From Promethearchaeota archaeon (lineage in GTDB: Archaea > Asgardarchaeota > Lokiarchaeia > Sigyniarchaeales > SOKP01), in contig JABXKD010000005.1 of the NCBI GenBank assembly GCA_013375475.1, positions 16,767 through 80,766 on the forward strand: a stretch of 64,000 nucleotides of DNA. The letters are read 5' to 3'. Position 1 is the first letter of the stretch. Every line of letters starts with the position of its first letter. The notes beneath the pieces were generated by a model. The model had not been told where the DNA came from. It was given only the letters and a program-made list of their open reading frames with translations, and did no database searches. Shown here in pieces: positions 1-8,248 of this stretch. A program made the position numbers and the translations under genes.

Positions 1-318
1 TAAATTTAATTCCTTTTTAATTTCATAGAGCTTTCGATAATATTCAAAGTTTAACTTATTCTTATCTTGTATAATTTCTGCTCCAATTTCTTTTTCTCCT
101 CCCGTAGTAATATTGAGTTCGCCTATTGCATTAATAAGATCATTTTTTTTAAATGGAAATTCAACGACTTTGATATCTACTTTTATATCTCCAGTTTTAT
201 CGTTCAAAATTATATGGTCATTTTCAACAATTTGTTTAACGTATCCCGTTATCTGAACTCGATTATCCGAGCTTTTTACATCTACAATCATTCTTTGAAT
301 CGCTGGCTCGCGCATCAT
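1..318 (-). CDS. OB-fold protein, 3' end beyond the window
   Basis: An open frame reads leftwards from the ATG pair at 318-313 for 106 codons and leaves the window without a stop, so the C-terminus is missing. The visible protein begins MMREPAIQRMIVDVK and contains alternating beta strands (VQITGYVKQIV, HIILNDKTGDIKVDIKV, DLINAIGELN), which look like one OB fold of the RPA/SSB or RecQ-mediated genome instability type. The family assignment rests on this strand pattern and on the PCNA and primase neighbours, not on a diagnostic motif. It is divergent from pcn, with about 180 bases of AT-rich DNA between the two starts. A role in single-stranded DNA binding is inferred. Confidence 0.6.
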   Translation of the reverse strand, partial: MMREPAIQRMIVDVKSSDNRVQITGYVKQIVENDHIILNDKTGDIKVDIKVVEFPFKKNDLINAIGELNITTGGEKEIGAEIIQDKNKLNFEYYRKLYEIKKELNL

Positions 319-500
319 ATTAGATCGATTTTTTTTTATTTAATATAGATTAAAAAATTTAAGGTGACTATATATAATTAATTCAAAAATTACAATTTGA
401 ATTGTAAAGTATTATTAAACCTATAATACTGAATTTTATAAATATTGCCAATAAAACTATATTAATATAAATTAGTAATCAATAAAAGTGCTGATAATTA

Positions 501-1304
501 ATGAGCTTTACACTAAAACTGGAAAATAGTAGGGTATTGAAGGGTATTGTTGAAACTCTATCTAGTATCATAGATGAGACCGAATTTAAAGTTTCTCCTA
601 AAGAATTTGTTATCACAGCGATGGACCCAAGTCGAATCTGTTTGTTAAAACTATCAATAAAGAAGGAAGGTTTTGACGATTACAAGTGTAGTAAAGAATC
701 TAAAATAGGTTTAAACTTGGACGATTTGGATAAGATACTTAAAAGAAGTTCTGCTGATGACAATATTGAAATAGACTTTAAAGAGACAGAACAAAAAATT
801 AAAATAACTATGCAACGCGAAGGGAGAGCCCGTAAAAGAACTTTTAGTCTAGCATTAATTGACCTTGATCGGGAAGATATTCCGATGGACAACTTATTAA
901 AAATTGAATATCCTTCAAATTGGGTTATAGATACGGAATTTCTCGTAGAAGCAATAAAGGATGCAGAAATATATTCTGAAATACTTAACATGAAGGCTGT
1001 TGCGAACGAAGGATTAATCTTTAGCTCAAATGGTCAGATTGGCGAAATGGAGTACGATCTCAGCATAGAAGATTTGATTGAAAGTGAAATTACCGAAACT
1101 TGTACGGGGGCTTATAGTCTAACATTTCTAAAAGCAATACTAAAAATCTCCTCAATCACAGAAAAACTGGAAATTTCACTTAAAACAGACCATCCCTTAA
1201 AAATGATTTTCAATCTTTTAGAAGGCGGTGAATTAAATTACTTCCTTGCACCTCGGGTCGAAGAAGCTGAATTTGATGAAAACGACGATATGGACGAATT
1301 TTAA
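501..1304 (+). CDS. pcn: DNA polymerase sliding clamp PCNA
   Basis: This 267-residue protein has the length and sequence of archaeal PCNA, the trimeric ring that tethers DNA polymerase, FEN1 and ligase to DNA. It opens with MSFTLKLENSRVLKGIVETL and has the typical interdomain region (RKRTFSLALIDL, near residues 110-125). The C-terminal segment LNYFLAPRVEEAEFD is where PIP-box partners dock. It ends in an acidic tail (DENDDMDEF). The ATG at 501 lies downstream of an AT-rich stretch with TATA-like sequence around 454-474. It is the first gene of a rightward replication block (pcn, priL, priS, GINS). Confidence 0.97.
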   Translation: MSFTLKLENSRVLKGIVETLSSIIDETEFKVSPKEFVITAMDPSRICLLKLSIKKEGFDDYKCSKESKIGLNLDDLDKILKRSSADDNIEIDFKETEQKIKITMQREGRARKRTFSLALIDLDREDIPMDNLLKIEYPSNWVIDTEFLVEAIKDAEIYSEILNMKAVANEGLIFSSNGQIGEMEYDLSIEDLIESEITETCTGAYSLTFLKAILKISSITEKLEISLKTDHPLKMIFNLLEGGELNYFLAPRVEEAEFDENDDMDEF

Positions 1305-1384
1305 GTCTTCTATTGTAAATCAATTAACTCGTTGCAATTAAAACAAATCACCCCTATGAACAATTAAATGTACTTATTTTTACT

Positions 1385-2611
1385 TTGAAAAGAGAGGTTA
1401 TAGGAGCCTTGAGCATTTCAAACGAATTAATTAATCGATATCCATGGCTTCCCTCCTTAAAAACAATTTATAAAGACATCGGAGAGAAACCACCTACTGA
1501 GTTTATTTCAGAGATCTTTTCTAATAATAATAGTGTTCAAATCGCTAACCGAGTTTTAAAAATCTTCGAAGCTGCTTTCAATAATATGGAAGAGATTCCA
1601 GATTATACGATTGACAACTTAAATGTTCATGTTTATTTATTGCTAAAAATTATACTTTATGCTCTAAATAACAAGGTGATAACAAATAGAGCTGCCAATC
1701 TATATTCAAAGAACGCTTACAACGATATGGAAAGGGAAAATAGTATATCAAATATATATGAAATATGTCACGATTTAGATTTAAAAATCAATTTTTATGA
1801 TCCCCCCGAACCTATTGGACTAAAAATCATAAAAGATAATCGAGAAAAACTAAAAGCAAATTTTTCAATTCATTACATTGATTATCTTAAACTTGCATCA
1901 AATTTAAGAGACGAGCATAGGAAATTAACAAATAAGGTATTGATCAATGGTCATGTATTTGTTCAAAATAAAACTTTAATACGATTAATACAAGAGTACG
2001 TTAGAAACAAGCTTCTTAGTGAAGAAACAGACGATAAAGCTTCTTTAAAAGCATTTATTAACGAAGCTTCTAAAATTCAAGGATTTAAAGAATTATATGA
2101 TAAAATCTTAATCTTATGGGAGAAGAGAAAAGAAGAATTTGATTTTACTTTTAAACTTGATATAAGTAGTAAGGAGGAGATGGTATTACTTCTTCCTCCG
2201 TGTGTAATTGAAATATTAAAAAAAGCAGAAGAAGGTCAAAACCTTGTCCATCATGAACGACTATATATTGTTTGGCTTTTACTCGCTCTAGAATACCCCG
2301 TTGAATATGTAGTTAGTATATTTTCCATTATACCTGATTTTGATAGAGAAAAAACTACATATCAAGTAGAATATGCAAAAAGAAAAAATTATACACCATA
2401 CCAATGCTCTACTTTAAAATCTTTAGGTTTATGTATGGCAGATAAATATAAGGACGAACTCTGTTTAACGGGATATGGTTCACAAGACCCCTCTGAGAGA
2501 AAAAAGTTGAAACACCCACTAGGCTATGTTCGTATAAAGAAATATAGAAGTGATAAAGGAGAATATCTAGCAAAAAGAGAACTGGAGGAATCAGAGAAAC
2601 CAAATGAGTGA
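1385..2611 (+). CDS. priL: DNA primase large subunit PriL
   Basis: PriL is the regulatory, iron-sulfur subunit of archaeo-eukaryotic primase, which makes primers with PriS. At 408 residues it is near normal length. Four cysteines expected to hold the 4Fe-4S cluster are visible: Cys273 (in PPC), Cys341, Cys350 and Cys360. They are followed by the basic stretch KKLKHPLGYVRIKKYR of the PriL C-terminal domain. The best start is a TTG at 1385; no upstream ATG fits, and a second TTG follows at 1409. Its stop overlaps the priS start by 8 bases, so the two subunits are probably translationally coupled. Confidence 0.93.
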   Translation: MKREVIGALSISNELINRYPWLPSLKTIYKDIGEKPPTEFISEIFSNNNSVQIANRVLKIFEAAFNNMEEIPDYTIDNLNVHVYLLLKIILYALNNKVITNRAANLYSKNAYNDMERENSISNIYEICHDLDLKINFYDPPEPIGLKIIKDNREKLKANFSIHYIDYLKLASNLRDEHRKLTNKVLINGHVFVQNKTLIRLIQEYVRNKLLSEETDDKASLKAFINEASKIQGFKELYDKILILWEKRKEEFDFTFKLDISSKEEMVLLLPPCVIEILKKAEEGQNLVHHERLYIVWLLLALEYPVEYVVSIFSIIPDFDREKTTYQVEYAKRKNYTPYQCSTLKSLGLCMADKYKDELCLTGYGSQDPSERKKLKHPLGYVRIKKYRSDKGEYLAKRELEESEKPNE

Positions 2612-3887
2612 CATCTCCTATTTAAAAAGGTTATTTCAGGCGTACTATCAAGAAAAACAGAATAATTTTCCGCAAGTTAGTTCTTTTAATTTGCGAGAGT
2701 TTGGTTTCATCCCTTGGGAAAAAAAAGTTTTTATGAAACGACATATGAAGTTTGAAAATTCGAGAGAATTAAACGACTATATCTTACGAGACACTCCTAG
2801 ACATTTATATTCCAGTGGATCACTTTACTTGGTTCCTGACGCGAGAGAAATGGAAAACAAGAACTATCAAGGATGTGATTTAATCATTGATATTGATGTA
2901 GACCACTTCTATACTCCCTGTAAAGAGAAGCACGATCTTTGGTATTGTAAAGAATGCGGTGCTGAAGGAACTGGAATGCCTGAAAAATGTCCAGAATGTA
3001 AAAAATCTAAGCTCAGTAAATTGAATTGGGTATGTGATGAATGCTTAAATATTGCTAAAAATGAAATTAAGAAATTAGTCTATAATTTTTTAATCCCCGA
3101 CTTCGGTATAAGCGAAAAAGATATGAGAATAGCTTTTTCCGGTCATCGAGGATATCACTTAAAAGTTGAAAGTGAAGAACTTAGAAAATTAAATAGCGAC
3201 GAAAGAAGAGAAATTGTTGATTACCTTACAGGAGATAACATTTCATTTGATTTATTAGGTCTCATTGATAAATCAGGTGTAATCCATGGATTATTAAAAG
3301 AAAGTCTAGGTTGGTCTCAGAAAATTATGAGCAGAGTTGAAGAAATATTGCATAAACCTAAAACTGAGATAGAAAAAATATTACTTGATGAAAATCAATT
3401 TAGTTTCAAACAGAATTATGCTACAAGCTTTTTAAATTACAAAGATGATTTTTTGGAATTAATTACGAAAGCAGAAAGAAATGTCTGGGCTATAGAAGGT
3501 TTTGGTTTGATAATGTGGAAAAGATTTTTAAAAGAAATTGTTAAACAAGTTGGAGTTGAATTGGATGAACCTGTTTCTATAGATATCCACAGACTTATAA
3601 GATATCCCGGCTCTTTACACGGAAAAACAGGCTTCAAAGTTCAGGAAATATCTTTAAAAGAACTAAAAGATTTTAATCCCCTAGACGAAGCGAATGAAAA
3701 ATTGGATCCCATCGTATTTACAAGTAAGAAAAATTTAACCTTGAAACTGGAAATCACGGAAAATGCAATCCCAATGACAAAAATTAAGGGCGTGGAGTAT
3801 GGGCCTTACTCAAAAGGAGAAATAATCGATGTCCCTCACCATATAGCAATATTTTTGTTGTGTAAAGAAGTTGCGAAAACAATTTGA
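2604..3887 (+). CDS. priS: DNA primase small catalytic subunit PriS
   Basis: This is the catalytic primase subunit, 427 residues. The metal-binding DxD lies at Asp96/Asp98 (LIIDIDVDHF) and the SGHRGYH nucleotide-binding motif at 179-185. A Cys-rich zinc module lies between them (Cys115, 118, 129, 132, 144, 147). DIHRLIRYPGSLHGKTGF is the third catalytic region. The last ~35 residues (IKGVEYGPYSKGEIIDVPHH) match the C-terminal B-domain of the GINS protein encoded next door, an extension known from archaeal PriS proteins. ATG 2604 overlaps the end of priL. Confidence 0.95.
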   Translation: MSDISYLKRLFQAYYQEKQNNFPQVSSFNLREFGFIPWEKKVFMKRHMKFENSRELNDYILRDTPRHLYSSGSLYLVPDAREMENKNYQGCDLIIDIDVDHFYTPCKEKHDLWYCKECGAEGTGMPEKCPECKKSKLSKLNWVCDECLNIAKNEIKKLVYNFLIPDFGISEKDMRIAFSGHRGYHLKVESEELRKLNSDERREIVDYLTGDNISFDLLGLIDKSGVIHGLLKESLGWSQKIMSRVEEILHKPKTEIEKILLDENQFSFKQNYATSFLNYKDDFLELITKAERNVWAIEGFGLIMWKRFLKEIVKQVGVELDEPVSIDIHRLIRYPGSLHGKTGFKVQEISLKELKDFNPLDEANEKLDPIVFTSKKNLTLKLEITENAIPMTKIKGVEYGPYSKGEIIDVPHHIAIFLLCKEVAKTI

Positions 3888-3939
3888 GTTAAAATAATAT
3901 AATTTCTCATCTTTCATTATTAAAGGAGAATACAATTTA

Positions 3940-4638
3940 TTGAAGTATATGAATTTAAAAACTGATTATCAGAACCTCTATGAGCATTGGCTTAAAGAAT
4001 TTGAAAAGAGTGAATTGACCCCCCTAACTCAAGAGACTTTTAATTACTATATGAAAAATGTTGATTATATCGCTAAATATGAGTTAGAAACTAGGCGAAA
4101 TGTTGAAATTCATATATTAAAATCATACAAGTATGGATTTAAGTATTTGCTTAACGATCTTTTAAAAATTCGAGAAGTAAAATTATTAAACGCAGCTCTA
4201 GCTCTTCAAGAAATCGATTATAATAATTTAATTGAAGCCGAGAAGTTATTTTATCAAAATTTAGTAAGCACAATTAAAGGATTTAAAAAACTTAAGAGAC
4301 TCACATTGTACGAGGAAGATAAACCGATTGAATTGGATAATGTATTAGAGGTTGAAGAGATACCAGTACACCCTTCTCCAGCAATTGTTCCCACAAAAAA
4401 AGAATTAGAAATCACTGAAGTTGAACCTGCACAGAAAAAATCAGAGATAACACAGTCCGAGCAAGTAGTTCAATATGATTATATTCTTATTAGGTTTAAC
4501 AATCCTTCTCCTCCTTTAGTTGGAATTGATGGGATTAATTATGGTCCGTTTCAAGCAAATGATATTGCCAATATGCCACATAAAAACGCGAAAATTCTTA
4601 TTTACGAAAAAATAGCAGAAGAAATAGAAGTTGTCTAA
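3940..4638 (+). CDS. Archaeal GINS subunit (Gins51/15-like)
   Basis: GINS is part of the CMG replicative helicase with MCM and GAN/Cdc45. This 232-residue protein has the A-B order of Gins51: a helical N-terminus (about residues 1-125), a Pro/Glu-rich linker, and a beta-rich B-domain at the C-terminus (YILIRFNNPSPPLVGIDG, then INYGPFQANDIANMPHKNA). The B-domain resembles that of PriS just upstream. The chosen start is TTG 3940, with GGAG at 3925-3928 as ribosome binding site; ATG 3949 is an alternative. It ends the rightward replication block and overlaps the converging nop10 gene by 4 bases. Confidence 0.85.
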   Translation: MKYMNLKTDYQNLYEHWLKEFEKSELTPLTQETFNYYMKNVDYIAKYELETRRNVEIHILKSYKYGFKYLLNDLLKIREVKLLNAALALQEIDYNNLIEAEKLFYQNLVSTIKGFKKLKRLTLYEEDKPIELDNVLEVEEIPVHPSPAIVPTKKELEITEVEPAQKKSEITQSEQVVQYDYILIRFNNPSPPLVGIDGINYGPFQANDIANMPHKNAKILIYEKIAEEIEVV

Positions 4639-4823
4639 CTTTCTTCAAACCGTTTTTTAAATTCCTCTTTAAAATAAATAATCCGATATTTTGAATATTT
4701 ATCAATAGGAGAATATCTCGGAGGAAATGGATTAATTAAAGTTCCCCCGCAATAAATACACTTAGATTTTGAGTTAATTAATCCGTATTTTCTACAATCC
4801 TTACACTTTTGAAGGTATTTCAT
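4635..4823 (-). CDS. nop10: H/ACA ribonucleoprotein Nop10
   Basis: This 62-residue protein has the Nop10 architecture: a small zinc ribbon (Cys7, Cys10, Cys22, Cys25) followed by the conserved FPPRYSPIDKYSKYR segment. Nop10 binds Cbf5 in the H/ACA guide RNP that makes pseudouridine in rRNA. It lies directly downstream of aIF2-alpha, a gene order common in archaea, and was probably co-transcribed with it. It converges with the GINS gene. Confidence 0.93.
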   Translation of the reverse strand: MKYLQKCKDCRKYGLINSKSKCIYCGGTLINPFPPRYSPIDKYSKYRIIYFKEEFKKRFEES

Positions 4824-4854
4824 TATTTTTTGAGATTTTTTTTTTAATTAAATT

Positions 4855-5679
4855 TTAATCCCTTATAAATTCAAAGGAACCATTATTTTGTTGAGTTGTA
4901 TTCTCTAGCACCTCAATTGTATCTGATAGAATGCTTTCTGCGTCGAGATAATCTTTGGAGACAATCTCTAATCTATAAAAAGGCGCTCCCAGATATGATA
5001 TACGAATGTTCCTTGTTGCTTTTGGCTTTTCTATTATCTTGATTATTTCATTCAATGTGTCTTTTATTTTGTCTATGCCATCTCCACTTTTGTTCATAAG
5101 TTTAATCTTACCTTTTATACTAACCGTCGAAACCTCGACATTTTCCTCAACAACTTGTAAAAAAGCTTTTTTAACATCATCTGGTACATTTTCAAGTTCA
5201 TCCAAGATTTCTTGTCCCTCTTCTTTGAGAGCTTCGACAGTTTCTTGGTAAAGATCAAATTGTTCTTTTATTGGCCAGCCAATTAATTCGTAAACTTGGT
5301 CTAAAGATAAATCAATTCCCTCAATCTCAGTTAAAAATTGCAGCAAATTTTCATACTTACTTGCGTATTTATGTTCTTTCGTTATTAAATCTTTTTGGGC
5401 GGAATTCACTCTTCTTAATGACAAATCAATCTGTCCTTTATCAGGAACAACTTTTACTACTCTTAATACAAGACGTTGACCAATTCTCACTACACTTCTA
5501 ATATTTTTAACCCATCTACTTGAAATTTCACTAATATGTATCATACCTCTTGCAGTTTCTTCTGAAGGTAAACCATCATAATCTGGTAAATCTACGTAAA
5601 TATACTGGGCTTGGATATCAACAACTCGACCCATAATGAAGGCTCCTTCTCGGGGAAATTTTTCTCTGTTTTTTACCAT
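4855..5679 (-). CDS. eif2a: Translation initiation factor aIF2 alpha subunit
   Basis: This 274-residue protein has the three-domain layout of aIF2-alpha: an N-terminal S1 beta barrel (about residues 10-85, with MGRVVDIQAQYIYVDLPDYD and GMIHISEISSRWVKN), a helical middle domain (about 90-170) and a C-terminal alpha/beta domain (about 175-265, with RNIRISYLGAPFYRLEIVSKD). It helps deliver initiator tRNA to the ribosome with aIF2-beta and gamma. The start ATG lies at 5679. Nop10 follows 31 bases downstream. Confidence 0.95.
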   Translation of the reverse strand: MVKNREKFPREGAFIMGRVVDIQAQYIYVDLPDYDGLPSEETARGMIHISEISSRWVKNIRSVVRIGQRLVLRVVKVVPDKGQIDLSLRRVNSAQKDLITKEHKYASKYENLLQFLTEIEGIDLSLDQVYELIGWPIKEQFDLYQETVEALKEEGQEILDELENVPDDVKKAFLQVVEENVEVSTVSIKGKIKLMNKSGDGIDKIKDTLNEIIKIIEKPKATRNIRISYLGAPFYRLEIVSKDYLDAESILSDTIEVLENTTQQNNGSFEFIRD

Positions 5680-5825
5680 GATACTCGTGAGATATTTTGA
5701 ATATTTTTTTTGAATTATTAGTATTAATTAACGAAATATGACTTTTTATTTTTATTATCTTCTATGAAGAAAAATGTTTTTTTTAATCCAACGCTATCAA
5801 ATTTATAGTTCAGAATTATTCTTAA

Positions 5826-6311
5826 AGTGATGTAAAAATACCTAATTGGGTCGTTCACGATAAATGGGCAAAAAAAGCAGGAATCGACGAATTCATCGCG
5901 TATTATGTTAATCGAAACATAGACTACGGAACTTCTTGGGCATATTATGAAAATAACGATAGCAGCCATTTTAATAGTAATGAAAATGTAGCAATTCAAC
6001 AACTACAATTCTTTTATCAAAAGGATTTGGATAACTTAAACGATGATCAGAATTCATACGTAAAAGCTTTTATTTTGCACCACCTCTTAGATTATTTCAG
6101 AGAAACTCGAGTCAACATCAATGATATTGATTTAGTTTTTGAAAAATTCTTACAAAATAAGGTTACAATTGAAATAACTGATTCTAAAGGAATTAAAATA
6201 GATTTTCAAAGAGAAATTGGGGAAATCTTCAACTTGTTAAAAGATAATAAAAATGAATTGTATGAGGATTTAAAAGGAAAATATTTTACTGATTCACAAA
6301 ATCCAATCTAA
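5826..6311 (+). CDS. Unknown protein ORF without a canonical start codon
   Basis: The frame is open from just after a TAA at 5823-5825 to the stop at 6311. It reads (S D V) KIPNWVVHDKWAKKAG and onward, which looks like genuine protein from its first residues. There is no ATG, GTG or TTG until TTG 6027, by which point about 65 good residues would be lost. An out-of-frame ATG at 5830 sits two bases off, so either a frameshift has removed the start or GTA 5832/ATA 5838 is used. I do not recognise the family; the C-terminal half is helical and charged. The 3' end overlaps an aldehyde oxidoreductase remnant on the other strand. Confidence 0.5.
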   Translation, partial: SDVKIPNWVVHDKWAKKAGIDEFIAYYVNRNIDYGTSWAYYENNDSSHFNSNENVAIQQLQFFYQKDLDNLNDDQNSYVKAFILHHLLDYFRETRVNINDIDLVFEKFLQNKVTIEITDSKGIKIDFQREIGEIFNLLKDNKNELYEDLKGKYFTDSQNPI

Positions 6312-6545
6312 CTCTAATTCCTCTAATTTTGATTTTGTAGGAATTCCATCCTCATCCCAGCCCATCATCTTATAATAGGTCATTATCGCCTTTTTAAATT
6401 CCTCTGGCTTAATAGCTGTTTCTGCGAGGGCTCCTGATGTATGAGGTTGGAAGAATCTTTCAGGTAACCAATCATCCTTTTTTGTAAGACCTTCTCTAAT
6501 ATTAAATGCCCTTGCCATAGTCGTAACTCTAAAGATGTTATATTG
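6294..6545 (-). pseudogene. C-terminal remnant of aldehyde:ferredoxin oxidoreductase
   Basis: The 74 residues from ATG 6518 read MARAFNIREGLTKKDDWLPE, then later GWDEDGIPTKSKLEELEL. This is the conserved extreme C-terminus of tungsten-dependent aldehyde:ferredoxin oxidoreductases, which are normally about 600 residues long. AOR-like sequence continues a few codons upstream of the ATG (to about 6545) and then stops where the neighbouring TTG-start ORF begins. The catalytic and cofactor domains are absent, so this is a truncated relic and not a working enzyme. Confidence 0.75.
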
Positions 6546-7202
6546 AAAAATAAGAAAAATGTATTGACAATTTTAGATTACTATGCCAGAGAGTTAGGAT
6601 TAAACGATTATAATTCTATAGTGGATAAACCAATGTGGGTTCTGGGAAAAGGTCTTCAAATTATATTATCCCAGCAATCAAATACTTATATTAGTTTATC
6701 TGATGTAGGATTAAAAATATTTGATTCGCATAGTACTTTTCTATCTGACAAACTGATAAATAATCCGACAGCGAGACCTGAATACTCTACATTTGAAAGA
6801 ATTTCTAAATTTATTGAGGATAATATTAATAAGAAGGAACATAAAAAATACTTATTAGGACTTCTCGAGGTTATAGCTTATTCGGCTAATATACCTTTCC
6901 ATGTTATGAAAGATCATCCAAAAGCGATCGAACGGACCCTAATTCAGAAAATAGTTCAAAAATTATCTGTATTAAAGAATAGTGAAAATTGGATTAGGGA
7001 TACTCCTAGTTTAGTAGAATTATCGAACTTTTTTGGAATACCTAGACATACTTTTGACTCTATTATGTTTACTAAGGGAAATATGTTATATCGAATATTT
7101 GATCCTCAAGAATTACTGACAATTGCGAAAATTTTAAAGTCGAAGCTAGGTCCTGTTGATTCTAAAGCTTGTTTAGAGTTACTCTTAGAAATAGGAAATT
7201 AA
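6543..7202 (+). CDS. N-terminal half of a split HNH-endonuclease-like ORF
   Basis: A 219-residue frame from TTG 6543 to a TAA at 7200-7202. It begins MKNKKNVLTILDYYAREL and is largely helical, with no motif that I recognise. The same reading frame continues past the TAA for another 166 codons, with protein-like sequence and an HNH motif. The two parts were therefore probably one gene of about 385 codons. Its 5' end abuts the truncated AOR gene, which suggests it arrived with, or after, the event that destroyed that gene. Confidence 0.5.
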   Translation: MKNKKNVLTILDYYARELGLNDYNSIVDKPMWVLGKGLQIILSQQSNTYISLSDVGLKIFDSHSTFLSDKLINNPTARPEYSTFERISKFIEDNINKKEHKKYLLGLLEVIAYSANIPFHVMKDHPKAIERTLIQKIVQKLSVLKNSENWIRDTPSLVELSNFFGIPRHTFDSIMFTKGNMLYRIFDPQELLTIAKILKSKLGPVDSKACLELLLEIGN

Positions 7203-7700
7203 GATCCCATTCAAAGAGTCGAAGATATTAGACAACAATTTCCAACTTGGACTTCATGGGTTAATTATGAATATTCTACAATATATGGTGACTCTGACTC
7301 AAAATACCCCACTAAATGGTCTAGACCTAGTTGGAAAGGTACTATGAAGGAAAAATTGGCATGGTCTCAAGGCGGGTTTTATAAGAAAGGAGTTATTCAC
7401 TTCTTTGATGGAATTTCTGGAAAAATTCTTAAAATCGATGATCCAAATTTAGACATACATCATATTAACTTTGATAAATCTGACAGTAACTTTAATAATC
7501 TTCTACTAATACACAAAGATTCTCATATTACAAGATTTGCTCAAACACCACAAGGAGAAGTTCAAAAAAGAGAATATATTTCTCTTGGAAAGATGCTTAA
7601 ATTGGCTTTTATTTATGGTTTTGCTCCAAGGAGTTGGAGCAATCAAATTCGCGTTGAATTTGTATCACATTTAAATAGTCAAGCAAGAAGATTTATATAA
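7203..7700 (+). pseudogene. C-terminal HNH nuclease half downstream of an in-frame TAA
   Basis: In frame with the preceding ORF, the sequence reads DPIQRVEDIRQQFPTW and onward to a stop at 7700. It contains the HNH-type signature LDIHHINFDKSDSNFNNLLL. There is no ATG, GTG or TTG between the TAA and ATG 7344, so independent translation would lose 47 residues but keep the HNH region. HNH proteins include free-standing homing endonucleases and restriction enzymes. Possible explanations are a single inactivating stop, stop-codon readthrough, or a sequencing error. Confidence 0.55.
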
Positions 7701-7745
7701 GTTATTTTTTATAATATTTAAAAATTAAAGTTTAAATTTATAATA

Positions 7746-8123
7746 ATGGAAAAGATCAGTTTAGAAGATTTATGGAAATGTTCCTCCTTTTTAGTGGAAG
7801 TAGATAGAATCTTTCATTTTTCAGCGTTGAAGGATCTTAATTCATTTTCAGAGGAAGATTATCAGTTCTTATTGTATCTTATTGAGCATTGGAAAAGACT
7901 TTTAGCCTTATTTCCTTCTGTTCCAGAAATTGAAATCCCCAAAGAGCTTTTACTTCAAGAGAAAAAATTCAATGAAAGTGAAGAAAAGAACCTTATTTTA
8001 AGATTTATTTCAGAAATAAGGAAGAAATTTAAATATATGGATGAAAAATTCGATTTCCAATATCTTGAAAATCAGTTTTTTCAAAAGTATGAAGATATTC
8101 AGCTTCAACAAATGAAAACTTAG
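7746..8123 (+). CDS. Small helical protein of unknown function
   Basis: A 125-residue protein starting at ATG 7746 (MEKISLEDLWKCSSFL), predicted to be all helical and charged. It has no membrane segment and no motif that I can name. No clear Shine-Dalgarno lies before the start; the upstream bases are AT-only. It lies between the HNH ORF and EF-1A on the same strand. I cannot assign a function. Confidence 0.55.
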   Translation: MEKISLEDLWKCSSFLVEVDRIFHFSALKDLNSFSEEDYQFLLYLIEHWKRLLALFPSVPEIEIPKELLLQEKKFNESEEKNLILRFISEIRKKFKYMDEKFDFQYLENQFFQKYEDIQLQQMKT

Positions 8124-8185
8124 TATTCAGTATCGTAAAAAATATATATTTGATATCATTAAGGTAGTTATCATTTAATCTAAAA

Positions 8186-8203
8186 TGAGTATATTTAAAT
8201 TCA
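8186..8203 (+). promoter_or_regulatory. Probable TATA box of the EF-1A gene
   Basis: The sequence TGAGTATATTTAAAT around 8186-8200 fits an archaeal TATA box and lies about 50 bases before the ATG at 8249. A purine-rich AAGGAAA at 8231-8237 could be the ribosome binding site. The call is by pattern and position only. Confidence 0.4.
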
Positions 8204-8248
8204 AATAAAATAATAAATATAATATTAAGTAAAGGAAATTGATTCAAA

